This document shows, in pieces, positions 19,723 through 25,915 of a DNA stretch of 47,384 nucleotides. Made by a program: the position numbers and the translations under genes. Numbering within the stretch: position 1 is the stretch's first letter; the number at the start of each line of letters is the position of its first letter. The stretch is from Thermoleophilia bacterium (GTDB lineage: Bacteria; Actinomycetota; Thermoleophilia; Gaiellales; Gaiellaceae). The notes below the pieces were generated by a model, which made no database searches, was not told the origin of the DNA, and saw only the letters and a list, made by a program, of their open reading frames with translations. The stretch covers positions 1 through 47,384 of the forward strand of contig JAICME010000005.1 of the NCBI GenBank assembly GCA_025929425.1. The letters are read 5' to 3'.

Positions 19723-20063
19723 GCTACCTCCCGTACGCCGTCGCGGCCTGGCTCTGCCTGGTCGGCCTCTTCGGAGTCGCGACCAGCCGGAATCTCATCC
19801 ACCTGGCGATCTGCCTCACGGTGACCCAGTCGTCGAGCTATGTCCTGCTGCTCGCGGTCGGGTACGTCAAGCACGGCAGGGCGCCGATCTTCAAGGGGAT
19901 CAAGCTCGGCACGCCGGCTGTCGACCCGGTCGTGCAGGCCTTGACCCTGACGGACGTCGTCGTCAGCGTCGTCGTCGTCGCGCTCATCCTCGCGCTGGCA
20001 CTCGACGCGCACCGGCTCTCCGGCACGGTCGACCCCGACGAGATCGCCGACATCTCGGGATGA
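19719..20063 (+). CDS. mrpC: Mrp/Mnh antiporter subunit C (NuoK-like)
   Basis: 114-aa three-helix protein homologous to NuoK. Seen: LVGLFGVATSRNLIHLAICLTVTQSSSYVLLLAVGY (the GLYGxxxxRNLIRxxIGLxxxxxxVNLLL pattern) and DPVVQALTLTDVVVSVVVVALILALALDAHRLSGTVD, matching the MrpC motif DPLPQALVLTAIVIxFA, with TDVV in place of TAIV. GTG at 19719 in a GTGA overlap with mrpB; stop overlaps mrpD (ATGA). Confidence 0.9.
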   Translation: MSYLPYAVAAWLCLVGLFGVATSRNLIHLAICLTVTQSSSYVLLLAVGYVKHGRAPIFKGIKLGTPAVDPVVQALTLTDVVVSVVVVALILALALDAHRLSGTVDPDEIADISG

Positions 20064-21877
20064 CCTGGATCCCTCCGCTGCTCGTAGCGATTCCGCTGCT
20101 CGGAGCGGTTTTCGCCGCAGGGCTCGACCACATCACGCCGACGGTGGTGCAGGACGCGCTCGTCGTTGCCGCCTCTGCGGCGACCACCGCGTTTGCCTTC
20201 CTGCTCCTCTGGCATGCCGAGAACCACGAGGTGGTGCACTGGTTCGGCGGCTGGCAGACGCGCCACGGCGTCGCGCTCGGGATCGACTTCGCCGTCGGCC
20301 CACTCGCAGCCGGGATGTGCGCAGTGATCGGCATCGTCGTGACGCTCGCGCTTCTCTATTCGCTGACGTTCCTCCGTGAAGCAGCTCGCCTCTTCGACGC
20401 GCTGATGCTCGTCGCGCTGGCCGCGATGTGCGGCTTCGCGATGTCGGGCGATCTGTTCAACCTCTTCGTCTGGCTCGAGCTGATGGGAGTCGCCGCCTAC
20501 GCACTCACGGGCTTCACGGTGGAGCGGCTCGGGCCGGTGCAAGGCGCGGTGAACTACGCGATCACGAACGGCGTCGGCGGCTACCTCTTCGCCATCGGGA
20601 TCGCGCTCCTCTATGCGCGCACCGGCGCTCTCAACCTCGCGCAGATCGGGAACACGCTCTCGCACGGCCCCGCCGGAGGCCTCGTGATCTTCGCGATGAC
20701 TCTCCTCTTCTGCGGCCTGCTGATCAAGGGCGCGGTCGTGCCGTTCCATCTCTGGGCGGCCGACGCGTACGCCGTGGCGCCCTCGCCCGTCTGCGCCGTC
20801 CTGGGCGGGGTGATGACGGACATCGGCCTGATCGGCGTGGCCCGCCTGTACTGGACGGTCTTCGACGCGCCGTTCGGGCACGGACACGCCGTCGGTGACG
20901 TCCTGCTCTGGCTCGGGCTCGTGACGGCGGTGCTCGCCGGCGTGATGGCCTTTCTGCAGCGGCACCTGAAGCGGATGCTCGCGTACTCGGTGCTCTGCCA
21001 CATCGGGATCATGCTCGCGGGGATCGGCCTCCTCGACTCGGCGGGGCTGGCCGGCGCCGAGCTGATGTTCCTCGCCCACGCCCTCCTGACCGCGGGCCTC
21101 TTCTTCGTCGCGGGGATCCTCCACGTCGACCACACACGGATCGACGAGCTGCATCTGCACGGGTTGGGACGCGGCTGCTGGGTACCGGCTGCGGCCTGGC
21201 TCGCCGGGACGATCGGGCTCATCGGAACGCCGTACATCGGCATCTACCTCGGTCACGGCCTGATCGACGAGGGCGCCAACCACGTGGGGAGGCCGTGGGT
21301 GATCGGCCTGTTGTGGCTCGGCTCCGCGCTCGCAGGGGCGGCGCTGCTCCGGGCGGGCGCGCGCATCTTCCTCGGCTGGGGGGACGCCGACGATCCTCTC
21401 CTCGGCGAGCCGCTGGAGGAAGACCCGCGAGAGCGGCGGGTCATCCGGCCGCTGCTGGTGGGCGTTGCCGTGACCGCCGTCGTGCTCGGCGTCGCCGTCA
21501 GTCTCGTGCCGGGGCTCGGCCAGAGAGCGGAGTACGCGGCCGACCGTTTTCGCGATCGTTCCGGCTACGCGGCCCGCGTTCTCCGCGATCGCCCGATGGC
21601 TCCGCCGCAAAGCCTCCCGGTCACGATCCGGCACACCTCGTTCGAGTCGCTCCTCTACGGTGGCGGCGCGACGATCTTCGCCATCGGGCTCGCCGGCATC
21701 GGTCTCTATCGGCGGCGCCTACCTCACAGCGTCGCCGTCGCAGCCGGGCGGACGCTTGCGCCCCCGATCAGCGTCCTGCGCGGGCTGCACAGCGGCGTCG
21801 TCGGTGACTACGTGACCTGGGTGGCCGTGGGAACCGCCGTCACCGGCGGCGTCTGGGCTCTTCTCCTCCATGGGTAG
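20060..21877 (+). CDS. mrpD: Mrp/Mnh antiporter subunit D (NuoL/M/N-like ion pump)
   Basis: 605-aa proton-translocating antiporter subunit, about 14-15 hydrophobic helices. Seen: FNLFVWLELMGVAAYALTGF with the conserved helix-5 Glu (WLEL), KGAVVPFHLWAADAYAVAPSPVCAVLGGVMTDIGLIGVARL with the broken-helix Lys and HxWxxDAxxxAPxxVxA motif, and LKRMLAYSVLCHIGIMLAGIGL with the later Lys. The C-terminal extension (after about residue 460) carries two further helices. The only large antiporter-type subunit of the operon: no MrpA is present, so this copy may serve as the sole ion channel or partner with a second one elsewhere. Last gene of the operon. Confidence 0.92.
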   Translation: MTWIPPLLVAIPLLGAVFAAGLDHITPTVVQDALVVAASAATTAFAFLLLWHAENHEVVHWFGGWQTRHGVALGIDFAVGPLAAGMCAVIGIVVTLALLYSLTFLREAARLFDALMLVALAAMCGFAMSGDLFNLFVWLELMGVAAYALTGFTVERLGPVQGAVNYAITNGVGGYLFAIGIALLYARTGALNLAQIGNTLSHGPAGGLVIFAMTLLFCGLLIKGAVVPFHLWAADAYAVAPSPVCAVLGGVMTDIGLIGVARLYWTVFDAPFGHGHAVGDVLLWLGLVTAVLAGVMAFLQRHLKRMLAYSVLCHIGIMLAGIGLLDSAGLAGAELMFLAHALLTAGLFFVAGILHVDHTRIDELHLHGLGRGCWVPAAAWLAGTIGLIGTPYIGIYLGHGLIDEGANHVGRPWVIGLLWLGSALAGAALLRAGARIFLGWGDADDPLLGEPLEEDPRERRVIRPLLVGVAVTAVVLGVAVSLVPGLGQRAEYAADRFRDRSGYAARVLRDRPMAPPQSLPVTIRHTSFESLLYGGGATIFAIGLAGIGLYRRRLPHSVAVAAGRTLAPPISVLRGLHSGVVGDYVTWVAVGTAVTGGVWALLLHG

Positions 21878-21910
21878 CGACGAGTCGGAAGGTGTCGCTA
21901 CCTTTGCGCG

Positions 21911-22273
21911 GTGGAGCGTGGGGAGATCCACACGGGCAGAGGCGGGCTCGTCGAGCACGCGATTCCCGAGGAGGCCGAGGAGCTCTGGGCGGAGGACGGC
22001 GCCGAGCACGTCGGCTGGTTCTGCGTCCGTACCGATCCGTTCCCGTGTCCGGCGCCGGACTGCTCCTTCGTGGCGGTGTTCATGACCGCGGCGCATCTCG
22101 TGCTCGTCTGGGAGGAACAGGACGATCCGAATCTTCTCCGCCATGCGCAGCGCGCCAAAGAGGTCGGCCGCAACCCGCGGATCATCTCCTACGAGACCGA
22201 CTTCGGCCCGAGCGCCTCGTACTACGCGTGGGAGGCCGCCGGCCGGCCCGTTCACGGCGTCCGCGGCAAGTAG
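21911..22273 (+). CDS. Hypothetical protein
   Basis: 120-aa soluble, acidic protein with a GTG start at 21911. No family recognised. It contains a Cys-Pro-x-Pro-Asp-Cys stretch (FPCPAPDCSFVAVFMTAAHLVLVWEE) that could bind a metal with the His ten residues on, then a conserved-looking NPRIISYETDFGPSASYYAWEAAGRPVHG end. High third-position GC in this frame supports coding. Sits 33 nt after mrpD and 4 nt before the YbdK-type ligase, so it may be co-transcribed with either. Confidence 0.65.
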   Translation: MERGEIHTGRGGLVEHAIPEEAEELWAEDGAEHVGWFCVRTDPFPCPAPDCSFVAVFMTAAHLVLVWEEQDDPNLLRHAQRAKEVGRNPRIISYETDFGPSASYYAWEAAGRPVHGVRGK

Positions 22274-22277
22274 CCCC

Positions 22278-23183
22278 ATGGACCTGAGCCGGTTCGGCTC
22301 GGCACCGCCGTGGTCGCTCGGGGTGGAGGAGGAGCTGATGCTCGTCGACGCCCAGACGCTCGAGCCGGCCCGCTACGGGTTTTCGCGCGCGTTCGGCGAG
22401 GCGACGGAGCGGATCAAGCCCGAGCTGTTCGAGTCCTTCGTCGAGATCACGACATCCGTGCTCGAGACGGCGGAGGAGATCGAGGCGGAGCTCGGGGCGT
22501 TGCGGCGGGAGGTGGCGGAGCGGGCGGCCGAGCACGGGCTCGCGGTTCTCGCAACGGGGTCGCATCCGACGGCGCGCGGAGGCGTCCCGATCGTCCCGGT
22601 CGAGCGCTACGAGCGGATGAGGGAGCAGCTCGGGCCTCAGCTCGACCGGCAGCTCGTCTGCGGGCTGCACGTCCATGTCGCCGTGCCCGATCCGGACACA
22701 TGCCTCCGCGCCTTTGAGGGTGTCGTGCCGCGGCTTCCGGAGCTGCTCGCAGCCTCGGCGAACTCGCCCTACTGGGACGGCGCGGCCAGTGGTTGGCGCT
22801 CGATCCGCTCCCAGATCCTGCTCGAGATGCCGACCGGCGGAACCCCGCCGGTGCTGCGAAGCTGGGACGACTGGCAGGCGGCGAGTCGCTCCGACAGCAC
22901 GCGCCGCCACTGGGACGTCTGGCCGCGACCCGAGTACGGGACGCTCGAGGTGCGCATCATGGATCAGCCGACGTCGCTGCGGCGAACAGCCGAGCTCGCG
23001 GCCGACGTGCAGCGGCTCGTGCGCGAGGCTGCGGACTTCGGCGGCGAGCCGTTCGATCGTGCCGAGTACGACGCGACCCGCGATCGCGCCGGGCGTGAGG
23101 GCGGTGGGCCCGAGGCCGAGCGCCAGCTCGAGCTGGGCCCCGAGGCTGCTGTGCGGGAGATTGCCGCGCTGACGTTAGGCTGA
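22278..23183 (+). CDS. YbdK-family carboxylate-amine ligase (glutamate-cysteine ligase type 2)
   Basis: 301-aa ATP-grasp-like GCS2 family enzyme; the family joins glutamate and cysteine, or other carboxylate/amine pairs. Seen: SLGVEEELMLVD (ATP/Mg Glu triad), FESFVEITTSVLETAEE, GSHPTARGG, the substrate-site box CGLHVHVAVPD, SANSPYWDGAASGWRSIRSQI, and GTLEVRIMDQPTSLRRTAELAADVQRLV. About 60-70 residues shorter than typical 370-aa members, with the gaps mainly between the SANSP and GTLEVR boxes and at the C-terminus. The true substrate is uncertain, since mycothiol producers do not need glutathione. ATG at 22278. Confidence 0.85.
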   Translation: MDLSRFGSAPPWSLGVEEELMLVDAQTLEPARYGFSRAFGEATERIKPELFESFVEITTSVLETAEEIEAELGALRREVAERAAEHGLAVLATGSHPTARGGVPIVPVERYERMREQLGPQLDRQLVCGLHVHVAVPDPDTCLRAFEGVVPRLPELLAASANSPYWDGAASGWRSIRSQILLEMPTGGTPPVLRSWDDWQAASRSDSTRRHWDVWPRPEYGTLEVRIMDQPTSLRRTAELAADVQRLVREAADFGGEPFDRAEYDATRDRAGREGGGPEAERQLELGPEAAVREIAALTLG

Positions 23184-23187
23184 CCGC

Positions 23188-23406
23188 GTGGCGACCCAGA
23201 CGGACACGATCCAGGTCGGCGGCGTGCGGTGCGAACGATGCGTGATGCGGCTCGCACACGCGCTCGAGGGGCACGAGGGTCTCGAGAGCGCGAACGCGAA
23301 TCTCATGGGGCAGGTCTCGCTCGCCTGGGACGACGAGCAGACGACCCGCGACGCGATCGTCGAGCGGCTGAAGAAGTCCGGCTTCCCCGAGCTCGCGGCC
23401 GTCTAA
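23188..23406 (+). CDS. CopZ-like heavy-metal-associated domain protein
   Basis: 72-aa single HMA domain with the ferredoxin-like beta-alpha-beta-beta-alpha-beta fold predicted by its pattern. The metal site is GGVRCERCVMRLAHALEG: CxxC at residues 15-18, where CopZ has MxCxxC. It then shows SANANLMGQVSLAWDDEQTTRDAIVERLKKSGF, matching the family VNLxxxxAxVxyD...IxxAIxxAGY. GTG start 4 nt after the YbdK-type gene. A copper or other soft-metal chaperone role is likely; no P-type ATPase is adjacent. Confidence 0.85.
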   Translation: MATQTDTIQVGGVRCERCVMRLAHALEGHEGLESANANLMGQVSLAWDDEQTTRDAIVERLKKSGFPELAAV

Positions 23407-23564
23407 CGCTCTTCGTCCCGCTCGCGGTTCGTGGGGACGCCGTGCAGCTGCTCGACGTCGGCCGGCTGGTCGCGAGGGCCCTCGCCGCGCTCGGTCGACT
23501 CTCCGTCCTCGAGTGAGGTGGGCTCGCTTTCGGGGCGCTTTTCGGTCTCTGGCTTCTCTTCCAT
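23403..23564 (-). CDS. Small charged hypothetical protein
   Basis: 53-aa ORF too short for a firm call: ATG at 23564, protein rich in Glu, Arg, Pro, Ser and Thr (EEKPETEKRPESEPTSLEDGESTERGEG), predicted disordered. It overlaps the CopZ-like stop by 4 nt on the opposite strand and lies upstream and divergent from the sigma factor gene. Similar short acidic proteins are common in Actinobacteria, but no family is recognised. It may also be a spurious frame. Confidence 0.4.
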   Translation of the reverse strand: MEEKPETEKRPESEPTSLEDGESTERGEGPRDQPADVEQLHGVPTNRERDEER

Positions 23565-23587
23565 GCGCCCCGCGTACCCGTCCGCGC

Positions 23588-23613
23588 GGAATAGCAACGT
23601 CCGACGTGCCGTT
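23588..23613 (+). promoter_or_regulatory. SigR-type promoter, GGAAT-N18-GTT
   Basis: GGAAT at 23588-23592 and GTT at 23611-23613 with exactly 18 nt between. This matches the sigma-R consensus (GGGAAT-N18-GTT) known from Streptomyces. It stands directly in front of the SigR-like gene, so autoregulation is implied. The expected transcription start (about 7 nt after GTT) is so close to the ATG at 23624 that the mRNA would be nearly leaderless, or the true start is the in-frame GTG at 23651. Confidence 0.6.
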
Positions 23614-23623
23614 TCGGGAGGGC

Positions 23624-24238
23624 ATGGCTGCCGCTGGTACGGTTGATCACGTGGAGGCGGAGCCGGAGGACGCGCAGCGGCTCGCGACCGAGGCGCGCGA
23701 CCGTGTTCGGTTCGAGGAGGAGGCGCTCGCGCTCTCCGAGCAGGTCTACCGCGTCGCTCGGCATCTCGTCGGCTCCCGCGAAGAGGCCGACGATCTCGTG
23801 CAGGAGGCGTACGCGCGGGCGTTCCGCAGCTGGCGCTCGTACCAGCCCGGCACGAACATGCGCGCCTGGCTCCTGCGGATCCTCACGAACATCAACATCG
23901 ACCGCGGTCGGCGGCAACAGCGGACGCCGCAGATGCAGCCGCTGGAAGCGAACGACTACTACCTCTACGACCGGCTCGCGGCGGAGGACGGAGACGGAGT
24001 CTCCGACGAGCAGCGCGTCGTGGAGCGACTCTCGCAGGACGACATCGTGACGGCGCTCTCCGCGGTGCCGCACGACTTTCGCGACGTGCTCGTGCTCGTC
24101 GACCTCGGCGACTTCAGCTACGCGGACGCGGCGCAGATCCTCGACATTCCGGTGGGCACGGTGATGTCGCGGCTGCACAGAGGGCGCCGCATCCTGAAGC
24201 GGGAGCTGGCCGAGGCGGCCCTGGAGGAGGCCCCATGA
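23624..24238 (+). CDS. sigR: ECF RNA polymerase sigma factor, SigR/RpoE type
   Basis: 204-aa group-IV sigma factor. Region 2 reads LYRVARHLVG..EADDLVQEAYARAFRSWRSYQPGTNMRAWLLRILTNINID, with the core-binding and -10 recognition residues; region 4 reads VLVLVDLGDFSYADAAQILDIPVGTVMSRLHRGRRILKREL, the -35 recognition helix. The motif GTNMRAWLLRIL and the order sigma then zinc anti-sigma are those of the SigR/SigH thiol-stress clade. ATG at 23624 has GGGAGGG upstream; the GTG at 23651 is an alternative. The stop overlaps the anti-sigma start (ATGA). It likely controls thiol-redox genes, by family knowledge. Confidence 0.92.
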   Translation: MAAAGTVDHVEAEPEDAQRLATEARDRVRFEEEALALSEQVYRVARHLVGSREEADDLVQEAYARAFRSWRSYQPGTNMRAWLLRILTNINIDRGRRQQRTPQMQPLEANDYYLYDRLAAEDGDGVSDEQRVVERLSQDDIVTALSAVPHDFRDVLVLVDLGDFSYADAAQILDIPVGTVMSRLHRGRRILKRELAEAALEEAP

Positions 24239-24465
24239 TGGATCCGTGCGCGCACTGCGAGGAGATGATGCAGCCGTATCTCGATCACGTCCTCACCGAC
24301 GAGGAGATGGTCGAGGCGGAGGCGCATCTCGCCGAGTGCGAAAAGTGCCGCAGGCGCTACCGCTTCGAGGAGAGCCTGCGGGTGTACGTGCGCAAGGCGG
24401 CGGACGAGCAGATGTCCGACGAACTCCGGGTCAAGCTCGCCTCGCTCAGGATTCCGCTCGAGTAG
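24235..24465 (+). CDS. rsrA: Zinc anti-sigma factor, RsrA-like
   Basis: 76-aa ZAS-domain anti-sigma factor. Metal-ligand pattern visible: Cys near the N-terminus (DPCAHCEEM), then the His-x3-Cys-x2-Cys core in EAHLAECEKCRRRYRFEESLR. In RsrA these Cys bind Zn and release the sigma factor on disulfide formation. It starts in an ATGA overlap with the sigma gene (MMDPC; either Met could start). Its 3' end overlaps the convergent mobA-like gene by 20 nt. The family link to mycothiol-using Actinobacteria supports the lineage call. Confidence 0.9.
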   Translation: MMDPCAHCEEMMQPYLDHVLTDEEMVEAEAHLAECEKCRRRYRFEESLRVYVRKAADEQMSDELRVKLASLRIPLE

Positions 24466-24949
24466 CGACGTCGACGTCGCCGGGCGCTCCCAGGTCGTCG
24501 CAGACGACGAGCCTCGCGGGCAGCGATTTCGCGCCTTCGTCCGGGACGTCGTCCCAGACGCTGCGAGCCAGGAGGACGGGGTGGAGGCGCACGCCGTCGT
24601 AACTCGCGGCGACCGCGTCGCCGCCGTGTGCGCGCCAGTCGTCGATTATGCGACCGACTGCCCGCGGATCGAGGTCGGGACCGTCTGCGAGGACGACGAG
24701 CGCGGCCTCCGCGTCGGGCGGTAACGCGGCGAGCCCGCAGCGGAGCGAGGCGCCCGGTCCGAGCTCCCAGTCGGGGCAGTGGACGCTCTCCACCGGCAGC
24801 GGGTGCGCGCCGCTGACGACGACGATCCCGTCGACGGCACTCTCCTGGAGCGCGGCTAGCACCGTGGGAAGCAGCTTGACCTGCTTGGGCGGATCCGTCC
24901 CGTAACGCGACGACGCGCCAGCCGCGAGGACGATGGCTACGACAGACAC
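24446..24949 (-). CDS. MobA-like NTP transferase (molybdenum cofactor cytidylyltransferase)
   Basis: 167-aa MobA/MocA-type nucleotidyltransferase, which attaches CMP to molybdopterin to make the MCD cofactor used by xanthine-oxidase-family enzymes. Seen: AIVLAAGASSRYGTDPPKQ (nucleotide loop), VVSGAHPLP, GPGASLRCGLAALPPDAEAALVVLADGPDLDPRAV (the LADxP metal-binding box reads LADGPDL). Shorter than the usual 190-200 aa. It lies at the end of the Mo-hydroxylase operon, consistent with cofactor maturation. GTG start at 24949; its upstream ribosome site is occupied by the REP-like palindrome. Confidence 0.83.
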   Translation of the reverse strand: MSVVAIVLAAGASSRYGTDPPKQVKLLPTVLAALQESAVDGIVVVSGAHPLPVESVHCPDWELGPGASLRCGLAALPPDAEAALVVLADGPDLDPRAVGRIIDDWRAHGGDAVAASYDGVRLHPVLLARSVWDDVPDEGAKSLPARLVVCDDLGAPGDVDVATRAES

Positions 24950-25079
24950 GGCCGGTGCCAGGCACCGGACATGTCCACCGGCCCCCGGCTTCTCGAAGGA
25001 ATCGCCTGCCGGAGGGACTCAAAGCCCGTTGTGGACAGGTCCGGCGCAGACACGACCGGTGCCTGGCACCGGTCGTGTC
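24950..25079. repeat. REP-like inverted palindrome pair (putative RAYT-type or MITE-like element)
   Basis: Two large palindromes sharing the core GGTGCC-N-GGCACC. The left one (24952-24968) has 8-bp arms CCGGTGCC around A. The right one (25049-25079) has perfect 15-bp arms starting GACACGACCGGTGCC around T. Inside them GGACATGTCCAC and GTGGACAGGTCC form a further near-perfect inverted match, so the ends as a whole are inverted with an extra stretch in the right arm. The element fills the gap between the FAD-subunit stop and the mobA-like start inside one operon. GGTGCC/GGCACC palindromes recur in REP/RAYT systems; no transposase is in the window. Confidence 0.7.
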
Positions 25080-25093
25080 CGATGGGGACACGG

Positions 25094-25915
25094 CTAGTCG
25101 ACGGCGGCCAACGCGCGGCGGACCAGCGCTTGCGCAAGCGGCACCTTCCACTCCGTCCGTGGCAGCGGGGTCACCTTGTCGAGATCCTCGGCGCTCTCGA
25201 TCCGCCACGGGATCGGCGCGACTCCTGCCAGTGCGATCCGCGTTTCGCTGCCGACGCGAGCCGCGGCGACGCCCACCTGCGGGAACGACCAGCGCCTGCG
25301 GTCCATCGCCTTCAGGTAGACGCTCGCCTGCACGGAGGGCAGCTCGACCTCGAGGATCAGCTCTCCGTCTTCGAGCGTCGTCGTACGCCGGTCGTCCTCG
25401 TCCGGGAGCCGATAGAGCTCCTCGATCGCGAGCTCGCGCCGGTTCGTCCGCAGCCGTGCGCCGAGAGCGACGAGCGCAGCGGCAACGTCGGACGGATGAG
25501 CCGAGGCGCAGAAGCCGTTCGCGAAGATCGCGTGTTCGCGGTGCTCGCCGTCACGCGCATGGCAGCGATCGCCGCCGTGGAGGCGGCACGGGTAACCGAG
25601 GCGCCAGTACCAGCACCGCGTCGCCTGAAGCAGATTGCCGCCGAGCGAGCCCATGTTCCGGAGCTGAGGCGACGCGGCGAGCCGGCATGCCTCGCGCAGC
25701 GCAGAGGGGATCGAGGGATCGACCTCGAGCTCCGCGAGCGTCGTCCCGGCTCCGATCACCCCGTCGCGAGTCCCACGTGGCACGAGGCCGCGAACGTCGA
25801 CGAGCGTCTCCGCCGCGAGCAATCCCTCGCGGAGCAGCGGCACTACCTCCGTCCCGCCGTGGACGGGGACTCCGCCGTCGAGCTCCTCGACGCTAGACGG
25901 CCGCAGGAGCTCCAC
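25094..25915 (-). CDS. Molybdenum hydroxylase FAD-binding subunit with extra Fe-S cysteines
   Basis: 273-aa FAD subunit of a xanthine-oxidase-family three-subunit enzyme. Seen: VHGGTEVVPLLREGLLAAETLVDV (FAD ADP-binding loop), GAGTTLAELE, LREACRLAASPQLRNMGSLGGNLLQATRC (FAD isoalloxazine site with the RNxGTxGGN motif). A Cys cluster follows: RCWYWRLGYPCRLHGGDRCHARDGEH plus a further Cys in NGFCASAHPSD. This pattern resembles the FAD subunit of PaoABC and 4-hydroxybenzoyl-CoA reductase, which carries an additional [4Fe-4S] cluster. GTG start at 25915 overlaps the 3' end of the Mo-subunit gene by 23 nt. Confidence 0.88.
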   Translation of the reverse strand: MELLRPSSVEELDGGVPVHGGTEVVPLLREGLLAAETLVDVRGLVPRGTRDGVIGAGTTLAELEVDPSIPSALREACRLAASPQLRNMGSLGGNLLQATRCWYWRLGYPCRLHGGDRCHARDGEHREHAIFANGFCASAHPSDVAAALVALGARLRTNRRELAIEELYRLPDEDDRRTTTLEDGELILEVELPSVQASVYLKAMDRRRWSFPQVGVAAARVGSETRIALAGVAPIPWRIESAEDLDKVTPLPRTEWKVPLAQALVRRALAAVD

